Shown: in pieces, positions 16,701 through 25,132 of the stretch
How the letters are laid out: every line of letters starts with the position of its first letter
Position numbering within the stretch: position 1 is the first letter of the stretch
Assembly (NCBI RefSeq): GCF_026239655.1
Contig: NZ_JAPIVO010000001.1
Location: forward strand, 310,001-374,000
Length of the DNA: 64,000 nt
Reading direction: 5' to 3'
Source of the DNA: Pedobacter sp. MR2016-24
GTDB taxonomy: Bacteria > Bacteroidota > Bacteroidia > Sphingobacteriales > Sphingobacteriaceae
The notes under the pieces: model-generated
Database searches by the model: none
Seen by the model: only the letters and a program-made list of their open reading frames with translations
What the model was told of the DNA's origin: nothing
Translations under genes and position numbers: made by a program

Positions 16701-18146
16701 TTATTTTACCTGGTAAGTAGTAATCTTTTTTGCCATGCCTTTAAACAGAATCAGGTGGAAAGGATACATGGTATACCAATAAATTCTGCCCCATAATCCG
16801 GAAGGCCGGAAAGTAGCTATCTGAGAAAGGAATGATTTCCCATGATGGTTAATGATCTTAAGTTCCAGCCAGGCTTCACCCGGAACTTTCATTTCTGCAT
16901 ATAGTAGTAATCGTGTGTTTTTTTTATCGGCCAGCAATACACGCCAGAAATCGAGTACATCGCCCGCCTGTAAGGAAACATTGCTGGTACGTCCGCGTCT
17001 TGTGCCTACGCCGCCAAATAATTTATCCAGAAAACCCCTTAGGTTCCAGAGCCAGTCCATATAATACCATCCCCTGGTTCCCCCTATGCCCCATATGTTC
17101 TCAAAAACTTCTGCTGCTTCCCGCTCAAATGGCATCTTCACTTTATATTCCAGGGTACCTTTCTGCGGCACTTTAACCTGATCCATAAAAGTACTGTCAA
17201 GATATCCCCTGTTTAAAGCATCTTTCCAACTGGAAACGATAGAATTTTGCTCAATTTTTTCGAAAGCCAGTTTCAGGGCTTTTTTATAGCTGACGCATAT
17301 CCTGGGAACTACTTCTTTAATCAGCTCATCTTTACAAACCACCTCGTTCTTCATACTGTCTACCAGGCTGCGGGCCAAAGAATAGGGTACGCTGGTCACC
17401 AGGTTGAGCCATAATGATGACAATTTAGGCGTGAGCACCGGTACGGTAATGATCCATCGTTTCAAATTTCTTGACGCTGCATACTGTAGCATCATCTGTT
17501 TGTAGGTAAGTACATCCGGACCACCAATATCAAAGGTCTGATTAAATGCTTGCTCGTTCATCAGGATTCCGTTCAGGTATCCCAGAACGTCACGAATCGC
17601 AATTGGCTGGCACAGGGTATTGACCCATTTGGGGGCTACCATTACGGGTAATTTTTCAGTAAGATCCCGTATGATCTCAAAAGAGGCACTTCCAGAACCA
17701 ATAATAATTGCAGCACGCAGTATGGTATAGGCAATGCCGGATTTTTTTAATTCTTTCTCTACTGCCAGCCTTGAGGTGAGATGTTTAGAAAGATCCTCAT
17801 CATTTACAATTCCAGTCAGGTAAATTAACTGCCGGCATTTGGTTTTTTGTATCGCTTTTACAAAATGCATGGCAGACTCAAACTCCTGTTCGGAGAATTT
17901 GTCACCGCTGGAAGACATAGAATGCACCAGATAATAAGCTGCATCAATGTCTTCGGGAATGCTGTTCAGGCTTTCAGGTTGCAGTAAATCTCCTGTAATT
18001 ATTTTTACCTTGTTGCCAAAATCAGACTCCTCAGCAAACCGGCGTTTATCACGCACCATACAAACAACATCATGTCCCTCTTCTAATAAGACAGGTAATA
18101 ATCTTGTTCCAATATAGCCATTGGCGCCAGTCAGCAGGATTCTCAT
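16701..18146 (-). CDS. NAD(P)-binding SDR-type protein with DUF2867 tail
   Basis: 481-residue protein. The first ~290 residues form an atypical short-chain dehydrogenase Rossmann domain (LLTGANGYIGTRLLPVL, then DIDAAYYLVHSM). The C-terminal ~150 residues match the DUF2867 pattern, with GGTRGWYYMDWLWNLRGFLDKL and a hydrophobic end. Related proteins (YbjT-like) are poorly characterised and may bind NADP or act on lipid or quinone substrates. Its start overlaps the stop of the ABC1 kinase gene by 4 bp (ATGA), so the two are translationally coupled. Confidence 0.85.
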   Translation of the reverse strand: MRILLTGANGYIGTRLLPVLLEEGHDVVCMVRDKRRFAEESDFGNKVKIITGDLLQPESLNSIPEDIDAAYYLVHSMSSSGDKFSEQEFESAMHFVKAIQKTKCRQLIYLTGIVNDEDLSKHLTSRLAVEKELKKSGIAYTILRAAIIIGSGSASFEIIRDLTEKLPVMVAPKWVNTLCQPIAIRDVLGYLNGILMNEQAFNQTFDIGGPDVLTYKQMMLQYAASRNLKRWIITVPVLTPKLSSLWLNLVTSVPYSLARSLVDSMKNEVVCKDELIKEVVPRICVSYKKALKLAFEKIEQNSIVSSWKDALNRGYLDSTFMDQVKVPQKGTLEYKVKMPFEREAAEVFENIWGIGGTRGWYYMDWLWNLRGFLDKLFGGVGTRRGRTSNVSLQAGDVLDFWRVLLADKKNTRLLLYAEMKVPGEAWLELKIINHHGKSFLSQIATFRPSGLWGRIYWYTMYPFHLILFKGMAKKITTYQVK

Positions 18147-19444
18147 GCCACATGTGGTTTAAACGTATCTGTTTTAACTGTTGCTTTTAGTTCCTGAAGT
18201 ATGGTATACAGACCAAAGTTGGTACGATTCACATAAATGAAATGTTTAACGCCCCTGGCTTGTTTAAATTCAGGCATTTTAGCGATTTTTTCTCCATAAG
18301 CATAAAGCTGAGTAAAGAAGTCTGGCTGACTAAAATCAAAGGTGCTGCTCAGATAGGGTTTTGCAAAAAGCTGAATCATTTCCAGATAAGCTTTATAATA
18401 AAATTCTATCTGCGCTTCATTATCTGTAGCATGAATCATTTCCAGTTGCCTGAATGCGGCTATCGTTTTTGCTTTATCATTTACTACATCAGATGAGATC
18501 AGAGAGAAGAAGGGGATATAAAAATCATCAGGCATTTCTTTAATACAGCCAAAGTCTATTACCCCTAATTTTTCATCAGGTGTAATCATAAAATTCCCGG
18601 GATGCGGGTCGGCATGTACCGCACGCAATTCGTGTTGCTGGAAGTTATAGAAATCCCACAATGCCTGCCCTATCTTATTTTTAAGATCCTGCGAAGGATT
18701 GGTCTTAAGAAATTCTTTGAGATGAAGCCCATTTATCCAGTCCATCGTGATGATACGTTTTCCGGAAAGTTCAGGGTAATAAGTCGGGAAGACTACATTG
18801 TCCAGATCCTTACAAGCATTGGTAATTTCAATAGACCTGCGAACTTCCAGTTCATAATCTGTTTCCTCCAGTAAGCGCTCCTCTACTTCTTTAATGTATA
18901 TGTTCAATTCCTTTTCACTCATTCCCAGTAAACGGAAGGCGAAAGGTTTTACCAGTTTAAGATCAGAAGAGATACTATCTCCAACACCAGGATACTGGAT
19001 TTTTACCGCTAATTTCTTACCATTTAATTCAGCCTCATGAACCTGCCCGATAGATGCGGCATGTGTAGAATTGATATTGAAACGGTCATAAATAGTCTCC
19101 GGCGTTTTACCAAAGTTCTTTGTAAAAGTTCTTACGATCAGCGGACCTGATAATGGAGGTGCATTGTATTGAGACTGAGTGAATTTATCCACGTATGATT
19201 TGGGCAGAATATTTTTATCCATGCTCAACATCTGCGCGATTTTAAGCGCACTGCCTTTTAGCTCGCTTAAAGATTTGTAAATATCAGTAGCATTATCCTC
19301 ATTCAACTCATCACGACCCAGCTGAGGATTAAAAAGTTTTTTTGAATAATGTTTAATGTAATTGCCGCCAATCTGGAATCCTGTTTTCACAAATTTGGCT
19401 GAGCGCTCAACTTTTGTTACAGGAATACTGTTCTGTTCATCCAT
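18143..19444 (-). CDS. ABC1/UbiB family atypical kinase
   Basis: 433-residue member of the ABC1 (AarF/UbiB/COQ8) family, linked elsewhere to ubiquinone or other isoprenoid-lipid metabolism. Visible elements are the family-specific motif near residue 65 (LKIAQMLSM, a KxAQ variant of the usual KxGQ), the invariant Lys in LAVKIQYPG, the catalytic HADPHPGNF and the metal-binding IDFGCIK. No C-terminal transmembrane helices of the UbiB type are obvious. It sits between a TetR regulator and a DUF2867 SDR in one operon. Confidence 0.88.
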   Translation of the reverse strand: MDEQNSIPVTKVERSAKFVKTGFQIGGNYIKHYSKKLFNPQLGRDELNEDNATDIYKSLSELKGSALKIAQMLSMDKNILPKSYVDKFTQSQYNAPPLSGPLIVRTFTKNFGKTPETIYDRFNINSTHAASIGQVHEAELNGKKLAVKIQYPGVGDSISSDLKLVKPFAFRLLGMSEKELNIYIKEVEERLLEETDYELEVRRSIEITNACKDLDNVVFPTYYPELSGKRIITMDWINGLHLKEFLKTNPSQDLKNKIGQALWDFYNFQQHELRAVHADPHPGNFMITPDEKLGVIDFGCIKEMPDDFYIPFFSLISSDVVNDKAKTIAAFRQLEMIHATDNEAQIEFYYKAYLEMIQLFAKPYLSSTFDFSQPDFFTQLYAYGEKIAKMPEFKQARGVKHFIYVNRTNFGLYTILQELKATVKTDTFKPHVA

Positions 19445-19458
19445 GTTTTATGCTTTCC

Positions 19459-20103
19459 TCATTTTTTCTGTAAAATCCCATTTCGGGACAGGAACTTACC
19501 GTATTCGAATAGGTTGTCCAGCGGTGAACGCTGAAATAAGTCGAACGTCACATTAATACCTTTTTCAATCGCCTCGTCCGTCTTTTCAAATCCGGCACTA
19601 TCATCATTCACCCAAAAATTAACAATAAAAGCAAATTGTATCCATAGTGCATCTTTATATCGTTTTGTTAAAAATTTGCGGTCGGCCAGTTCACCACTTT
19701 CCACGCCTTCATTGATCAGTCCTTCTGCAAAGTTTTCAAAGATTGGTTTAACTCCTGTAAGTGCTTCAGGAGCTGCAAAACGTGTAGTATGTTTTTTTAG
19801 GCTGTAGATAACAAAGCTGCGTTGTTTTTTCAGCAATTCTACATAACTGTAGAAGAATGAAAGCATGCGGTCTCTGGAAGAATATTCACTCCAGATTTGC
19901 TGCTGTTGTATTGTGTCAATAGTTTCTGCGGTAAGTTCTACCCAGATTGTTTTTTCTATACTATCAAATGAAGCATAGTACTCATAAAATTCAGCCTCGG
20001 AAATTTTCAGCTTTTTTACGAAGCTATATACAGATTTAGGCTGTTCATCATGTGTAAGTACATAATCAATATATCCATTTTTTATTTGCTGTGCATTTGC
20101 CAT
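19459..20103 (-). CDS. TetR family transcriptional regulator
   Basis: 214-residue regulator. Residues 1-60 form a TetR-like helix-turn-helix (IKNGYIDYVLTHDEQPKSVYSFVKKLKISEAEFYEYYASFDSIEKTIW). The rest is the helical ligand-binding and dimer domain. The N-terminal match is somewhat divergent. It is the first gene of a three-gene minus-strand operon, 14 bp upstream of the ABC1 kinase, and probably autoregulates that operon in response to a small lipophilic ligand (inference from family and position). Confidence 0.82.
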   Translation of the reverse strand: MANAQQIKNGYIDYVLTHDEQPKSVYSFVKKLKISEAEFYEYYASFDSIEKTIWVELTAETIDTIQQQQIWSEYSSRDRMLSFFYSYVELLKKQRSFVIYSLKKHTTRFAAPEALTGVKPIFENFAEGLINEGVESGELADRKFLTKRYKDALWIQFAFIVNFWVNDDSAGFEKTDEAIEKGINVTFDLFQRSPLDNLFEYGKFLSRNGILQKK

Positions 20104-20233
20104 GAGTATAGATTTTAATCATTGAATTACAACAGTTACCATGCCATATTTTTATATAAATCTTCTAATCAGGCTATTTACGTCATATAATGGCAATGTT
20201 ACCTGGCAGTTGTTCCAATTGCACTTATTTCAT

Positions 20234-20241
20234 TACTTTTG
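20234..20241 (+). promoter_or_regulatory. Predicted -7 element for the His-rich small protein gene
   Basis: TACTTTTG matches TAnnTTTG and lies 2-8 nt before two in-frame TTG codons. It marks the upstream ATG at 20190 as unlikely to be the true start. Confidence 0.5.
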
Positions 20242-20249
20242 CATTGCAA

Positions 20250-20591
20250 TTGAGAGACAAGCGCCAACATATCAACCGGATCATTGGATTCTTTTTGCTT
20301 TGCGTATTTAGCATCGCATTAACGCCATGGAGTTCTCTTCATCACCATGAAGAGGAGGAGGAAAACTGTGTGGAGTATGGAAAGGTTTGTATGCATAAGG
20401 TGCATGTAAGCAGACAAGCGCATAATTGTTTAATCTGTTCAGCACATTTCGAAAAGGACTACCATACCAGTCCGGTTTTATATAAAGTTATCCTCGAGAG
20501 TAAAGCTGCAGATGAAAGCAACGGTGCTAAAACCAGCGCTGCTTATACTATTCTGATTGGTTCTTCCCTTCGCGGCCCCCCTCTAGCTTAA
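20250..20591 (+). CDS. Small His/Cys-containing membrane-anchored or exported protein
   Basis: Unrecognised protein of about 113 residues when started at TTG 20250. A hydrophobic signal or anchor (RIIGFFLLCVFSIALTPWSSL) is followed by LHHHEEEEENCVEYGKVCMHK and a CxxC (HNCLICSAHFEK), so four cysteines and several histidines face the periplasm. This is typical of a metal-binding or metal-sensing accessory. It sits 298 bp upstream of a TonB-dependent receptor in the same direction. An in-frame ATG at 20190 exists but would include the promoter element in the coding region. Confidence 0.62.
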   Translation: MRDKRQHINRIIGFFLLCVFSIALTPWSSLHHHEEEEENCVEYGKVCMHKVHVSRQAHNCLICSAHFEKDYHTSPVLYKVILESKAADESNGAKTSAAYTILIGSSLRGPPLA

Positions 20592-20683
20592 ACTGCTACC
20601 AGCAGATCGTTTATCCGCGGTGGCATATAAACAGCATTTTTACTAATGATCATCATTTTTTCAGCGTGTATATTTCATTCCGT

Positions 20684-20699
20684 TAACAGATCTCTGTTA
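20684..20699. promoter_or_regulatory. Operator-like palindrome 1 upstream of TonB receptor
   Basis: TAACAGA and TCTGTTA are perfect complements with a 2-bp spacer, the size expected for a small dimeric repressor site such as a Fur-superfamily protein, though the sequence is not one I recognise. Confidence 0.45.
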
Positions 20700-20761
20700 C
20701 GTTTTCGGATTTACAGTTGAAATAACAATTACACCTGCTTGATTTTAATTAGTAGTCAGAA

Positions 20762-20778
20762 CATGAGTAAAACTCATG
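20762..20778. promoter_or_regulatory. Operator-like palindrome 2 upstream of TonB receptor
   Basis: CATGAGT and ACTCATG are perfect complements around AAA, 112 bp upstream of the receptor start codon. Confidence 0.45.
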
Positions 20779-20889
20779 ACTATTCACCGAATTACAAATA
20801 AGTTATTCCAATGATATCCTCATCATCATGGCTGCTTTTAAACAGGCTATGATGAATAGCTTCATTATTTTTTAGAACAATATATTTTT

Positions 20890-23208
20890 ATGAAAAAGAT
20901 ACATCTGTTATTAGTTGTACTATTATCAGTGTCTGCCTTCAGCAGCACTTACGCAGCCGATGTGATTGAATTAAAAGGTAAAATTATAGATGCCGGTACA
21001 AAATCCGGCTTACCGGGTGCTACTATATCCATTCCTGATTTAAACAAATCAGCATTATCCAATGAAAACGGAGATTTTGTATTTAGAAATGCACCCGCAC
21101 GCGGACGTTTTCTTGTTCAGGTAAGGTATATAGGTTATAAGACGATTACTCAAATTGTTGATTTTGCAAATCCCGGAGCATTTGAATTCGCGTTAGAAGA
21201 AAGCGTGATTGAAGGTAGAGAAGTTGTTATTACAGGTTCTCCCGGGAGTTCGGATAACCGTAAAAACAGTACGTCTATATCGACCGTTAGTAAGGGAGAT
21301 CTATTACGTCACCCCTCTACCAATTTAATTGATGCGCTTTCACGTGTGCCGGGTGTATCACAGGTGACCACGGGACCGGCAATTTCGAAACCAGTTATCC
21401 GGGGTCTAAGTTATAACCGTGTAGTTACATTGAACAATGGAGTAAAACAGCAAGGACAACAATTTGGTGATGAGCATGGTATTGAGATTGATCAGTATAG
21501 CGCAGACCATGTGGAAATTTTAAGAGGTCCTGCGAGTTTAATGTATGGATCTGATGCATTGGGTGGAGTAATCAATATCCTTGACGGGCCATCTGCTCCG
21601 GAAGGAACTTTAAGGGGTGAATTTTTAACCAATTATGCGACAAATAACGGGCTGACCGGTAGTTCCCTGATGTTACAAGGTAACGAAAATGGTCTGGTTT
21701 ATAAGGCCAGGGGTTCCTACAAAAATGCATATTCGTACAAAACACCTGTAGGTTATGTACCCAATTCCGGATTTAATGAAAGCAATTTCGAAGGGCAAAT
21801 TGGCCTGAATAAAAAATGGGGCTATGCCCATTTAGATGCATCCAGCTTCCGTACAAATATTGGCTTCTATGAGCCTGCAAGAAATGATGCCGGCGAGTTG
21901 ATTCTTGAAGATGGGGATACATTTACAGACGCACAAAATAAAGACCGCAGCTTAGCTTATCCCAAGCAGGATATCCGCCATTATAAAATCGCCTTAAACA
22001 GTAATATCCTATTAGGTGAGGGAAGCTTAAAAGCGACCTTAGGTTATCAGCATAACCTGCGCAGAGAACTGGAAGAAGAAGGGGCTGGCAATGCTTTATT
22101 CCTCAACAGCTATACTTATAGCTATGATTTGAAATATTCTTTTAAGGAGGTAAATGGCTGGGCACCTGTAATCGGTGTTGCGGGCGAATATATCCATAGC
22201 TTAAATACTACCGGTGAAGAACAGCTGATTCCTGATTTCGATACACAGGCTTTTGGTGGCTTTGCTTATGTGAAAAAGACATGGGGTAGCAATACCTTTA
22301 ACGCTGGTGCCCGTTTTGATTATAGAAAAATGACGGGTAAAGCTTTTGGTGGAGATTCTGAGTTTGATGCTTTCACGAATAAATTTTCGCATGTTACCGG
22401 TGCTTTGGGTTATACCCATGAATTTAACGATGCACTAAGTTTTAAAGCAAATGCAGGAAGTGCATTCCGTGCTCCAAATGTGGCTGAGTTAGCTTCAAAT
22501 GGTGTGCATGAGGGTGTATTTCGTTATGAAATAGGTAATGCCGCGCTTAAACCTGAGCAAAGTTACCAGTTTGATGCTTCTTTTGATTACCAGAATCAGT
22601 ATGTCAGTGCAAGTTTAGGTGGCTTTGCCAATTACATCAACAATTATATTTATTACAGCAATAGCGGCCAGTTAAGAGAATCAGGCGGGGATGAATATCC
22701 GGTCTATAATTTTGTGCAGGATAACGCTTTTCTACGTGGTATAGAAGCTTCCTTAACTTTACACCCGGTTAGCTTTATACACTTTGAAAACGGCTTTTCT
22801 TACACAAGGGCAACCAACCGTACAACAAAAGAGTCCCTGCCGTTTATTCCGGCTGCTGCTTTACGTAACGAATTACGCTTTGAGCCAAAAATTGCCGGGG
22901 CGACTAATTCTTATCTATCTGTTGGTATTGACAATTTCTTTAAGCAACCTAAGATTGATAGTTTTGAACAGGCATCTTCAGGTTATACCTTGTTAAATGC
23001 GGCAGTTGGTACAACATTAAAATTGAGCAAATCTCAGGATATCACCTTGTATGTGTCTGGCAAAAATCTGCTGAACAAAGCTTATTATGATCATTTGAGT
23101 CGTTTTGCTCCGGGACGTTTAAGTACTGAAGATCCGGGTTTTGGTATTTACAACCAGGGGCGTAATGTAACTTTTGGCGTGAACCTGCCCTTTACATTGA
23201 AAAAATAG
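20890..23208 (+). CDS. TonB-dependent outer-membrane receptor
   Basis: 772-residue receptor. It has a signal peptide (KIHLLLVVLLSVSAFSSTYA), a carboxypeptidase-regulatory-like domain at about 27-110 (LKGKIIDAGTKSGLPGATI), a plug domain at about 125-235 (VSQVTTGPAISKPVIRGL, ending VEILRGPASLMYGSDALGG) and a 22-strand-type barrel ending in a C-terminal aromatic/hydrophobic strand. Gene size and the single-receptor context, without a SusD partner, point to siderophore, vitamin or metal uptake rather than glycans. The upstream His-rich protein hints at a divalent metal, but the ligand cannot be read from sequence. Confidence 0.9.
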   Translation: MKKIHLLLVVLLSVSAFSSTYAADVIELKGKIIDAGTKSGLPGATISIPDLNKSALSNENGDFVFRNAPARGRFLVQVRYIGYKTITQIVDFANPGAFEFALEESVIEGREVVITGSPGSSDNRKNSTSISTVSKGDLLRHPSTNLIDALSRVPGVSQVTTGPAISKPVIRGLSYNRVVTLNNGVKQQGQQFGDEHGIEIDQYSADHVEILRGPASLMYGSDALGGVINILDGPSAPEGTLRGEFLTNYATNNGLTGSSLMLQGNENGLVYKARGSYKNAYSYKTPVGYVPNSGFNESNFEGQIGLNKKWGYAHLDASSFRTNIGFYEPARNDAGELILEDGDTFTDAQNKDRSLAYPKQDIRHYKIALNSNILLGEGSLKATLGYQHNLRRELEEEGAGNALFLNSYTYSYDLKYSFKEVNGWAPVIGVAGEYIHSLNTTGEEQLIPDFDTQAFGGFAYVKKTWGSNTFNAGARFDYRKMTGKAFGGDSEFDAFTNKFSHVTGALGYTHEFNDALSFKANAGSAFRAPNVAELASNGVHEGVFRYEIGNAALKPEQSYQFDASFDYQNQYVSASLGGFANYINNYIYYSNSGQLRESGGDEYPVYNFVQDNAFLRGIEASLTLHPVSFIHFENGFSYTRATNRTTKESLPFIPAAALRNELRFEPKIAGATNSYLSVGIDNFFKQPKIDSFEQASSGYTLLNAAVGTTLKLSKSQDITLYVSGKNLLNKAYYDHLSRFAPGRLSTEDPGFGIYNQGRNVTFGVNLPFTLKK

Positions 23209-23223
23209 AATTAATAATACACT

Positions 23224-23293
23224 AACAAAGCTCTGTTTTGAAGTGCCCTGATAAGTGTCTAACTTTTTTGACACGTCAAAACAGGGCTTTGTT
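23224..23293. terminator. Long hairpin after the TonB receptor gene
   Basis: Arms of 18 nt (23224-23241 and 23276-23293) pair with a single G-T wobble. An inner GTGTC/GACAC stem lies inside the loop. There is no T-tract after the right arm, so it may be a processing signal or attenuator ahead of the hydrolase gene rather than a simple terminator. Confidence 0.65.
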
Positions 23294-23359
23294 GTAAAAT
23301 ATACGTTAATCAGAACTTTTGGAGCCCTCCAGATGTTTGTAGGTTAAACCTGGTTTTAT

Positions 23360-24349
23360 ATGTTCAGAAAATTCCCCTCACTTGCTGTTTGCTTATTTTG
23401 TCTTTCCTTTTCTGCTTTGGCGCAGCAGGTAGATACGCTTTCTATCACGCTCGAAAATGTTAAATATGCTTATCCGGTAAGGTATATGCCCATCCATACA
23501 GAGGGACAGGATATCAGGATGGCCTATATGGATATTCCGGCTGTACAAAATGCGAATGGCAGAACCGTTGTGCTTTTCCATGGTAAAAACTTCGGTGGTT
23601 ATTATTGGACAAACGTAATTAAAGCTTTAACCGGACGCGGTTTCAGGGTAATTGTGCCTGATCAAATTGGTTTCGGGAAGTCGTCCAAGCCCTTTATCCA
23701 TTACAGTTTCCACCAGATGGCCAGATGGAATAAAGCCTTACTGGATACCTTAGGTATACAAAAGGCAAATATCCTTGGACATTCAATGGGGGGGATGCTG
23801 GCCACACGTTTTGCCCTCATGTATCCGCAAACGACAGAGAAATTGCTGCTCGAGGATCCTATTGGACTAGAGGATTACCGTCAGTTTGTCCCTTATGCAA
23901 CTACAGAGGAGCAATATAAAACTGAACTGAAGTCGACCGCAGAAAGTATCAAAAAATATTACCAAAGCTCATATTTCACGATGTGGAAGCCAGAGTATGA
24001 TGAGCTGGTCAGGATAGGTAGTGGCGTCACCTTTAGTGCAGATTATCCGCGTTGGGCAAAAGTTGCAGCGATGACGTTCACAATGATTTATGAGCAACCT
24101 GTAGTGTACGAGTTCCCGAATATTACAGTACCTACCGTTTTATTTATCGGAAAAGAAGATAAAACCATAGTTGGTAAAGGTTTGTTGAGTCTGCAGGAAC
24201 AGGCTTTACACGGTCAGTATAAATTGCTGGGCAAACAGACTGCGGCAAAAATCCCGAAAGCTAAACTCATCGAATTTGAAGGCAGCGGGCACATTCCGCA
24301 TCTGGAAATACCCACTGAATTCATTGTTGCACTTTTAGGCAGCCTGTAG
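23360..24349 (+). CDS. Exported alpha/beta hydrolase
   Basis: 329-residue periplasmic hydrolase with a signal peptide (PSLAVCLFCLSFSALAQQ). It has the oxyanion region VVLFHGKNFGG, nucleophile elbow LGHSMGGM, a cap domain, an acid in VLFIGKEDKTIVG and the catalytic His in EGSGHIPHLEIP. The fold is certain; the substrate is unknown. It runs in the same direction as the TonB receptor, separated by a strong hairpin, and its stop directly abuts that of the convergent MtfA-type gene. Confidence 0.88.
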   Translation: MFRKFPSLAVCLFCLSFSALAQQVDTLSITLENVKYAYPVRYMPIHTEGQDIRMAYMDIPAVQNANGRTVVLFHGKNFGGYYWTNVIKALTGRGFRVIVPDQIGFGKSSKPFIHYSFHQMARWNKALLDTLGIQKANILGHSMGGMLATRFALMYPQTTEKLLLEDPIGLEDYRQFVPYATTEEQYKTELKSTAESIKKYYQSSYFTMWKPEYDELVRIGSGVTFSADYPRWAKVAAMTFTMIYEQPVVYEFPNITVPTVLFIGKEDKTIVGKGLLSLQEQALHGQYKLLGKQTAAKIPKAKLIEFEGSGHIPHLEIPTEFIVALLGSL

Positions 24350-25132
24350 TTATTTTTTAGCAGGATCCTGTGAAAAGGTCTCTGCCAGTATGCCGTACAA
24401 ATCAGGATGTTTCTCTTTGAACTGATCAGGTTTCTCAAAGAAGTATTCTGATACTACGGCTAAAAACTCTGCCTCATTGGTAATTGCATAAGGATTGATA
24501 TCTGATTTCCCCTGTTCAATTTTATTGATTTCCTGATGGATGAGTTTTACCCAGGGAATAATATACTGATGCGGCATGAGGTTTTCAGGGATGCCATCCG
24601 TGGCACCATCAGATTTATCCAGCAGATGTACAAACTCATGGATAGCGGTATTTTCCTTATCCGCGGAAATAGAGAAACCCTGCCGTAGCGCAGAACGGGA
24701 CAGGATCATTTGCCCGTTCATATATCCCGTGCCCACCATTCCCAGAATGCTGCGGTCGCCCCCCTCAAACTGAAAGTCTTTATTGAAAGTATCAGGATAT
24801 AGAAGTACACTGCTCAGGTTCTGATACTTCCAGTAATCAAATCCAAAAGTCGGAATCACTGCACTTGATGCAATAAGCACACGGTCTATCAGCTCTATTT
24901 CTATGCCTACGCCTTCAATGCGCACATCAGTTAAGAAGGCCTGTACCAGTTTTTCAAATTTAATGCGGTCAGCATGATCAAGATGCTGATAATACGCAAC
25001 ATGTGCTGTCAAAAGCTGACTCATGCCGCTGTCGGCCGCCTGATTCCCAGCAGTCACTTTTGTTCTCTTTTTTCGGAATATGAAGTACATCGCGATCAGG
25101 AGTACTGCAATCAATATCAGATAAGGCGTCAT
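24350..25132 (-). CDS. MtfA-type zinc peptidase (M90 family), membrane-anchored
   Basis: 260-residue protein with an N-terminal transmembrane helix (YLILIAVLLIAMYFIF), then an M90/MtfA-like domain with the zinc motif in AIHEFVHLLDKSDG (HExxH). In E. coli, MtfA interacts with the glucose repressor Mlc; that partner need not exist here. The gene follows directly after the Gfo/Idh/MocA oxidoreductase (0 bp spacing), suggesting co-transcription. Confidence 0.87.
   Translation of the reverse strand: MTPYLILIAVLLIAMYFIFRKKRTKVTAGNQAADSGMSQLLTAHVAYYQHLDHADRIKFEKLVQAFLTDVRIEGVGIEIELIDRVLIASSAVIPTFGFDYWKYQNLSSVLLYPDTFNKDFQFEGGDRSILGMVGTGYMNGQMILSRSALRQGFSISADKENTAIHEFVHLLDKSDGATDGIPENLMPHQYIIPWVKLIHQEINKIEQGKSDINPYAITNEAEFLAVVSEYFFEKPDQFKEKHPDLYGILAETFSQDPAKK

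Larger units (their letters stand above)
20592..20889. other. Leader region of the TonB receptor gene with two palindromes
   Basis: 298 bp without a gene. It contains TAACAGA-TC-TCTGTTA (20684-20699) and CATGAGT-AAA-ACTCATG (20762-20778), both perfect 7-bp inverted repeats. An imperfect pair, CATCATGGCTG with CAGGCTATGATG, follows around 20824-20854. I do not recognise the conserved boxes of a cobalamin riboswitch. Dimeric repressor sites are the likeliest reading. Confidence 0.6.

Noticed and set aside
20190..20249. Upstream ATG for the His-rich small protein
   Set aside because: A TACTTTTG promoter element lies inside this stretch, and the signal-like hydrophobic segment follows TTG 20250 at a normal distance.
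20592..20889. Cobalamin riboswitch upstream of the TonB receptor
   Set aside because: The length would allow it, but I could not find the conserved B12-box-like core; only short palindromes are present.
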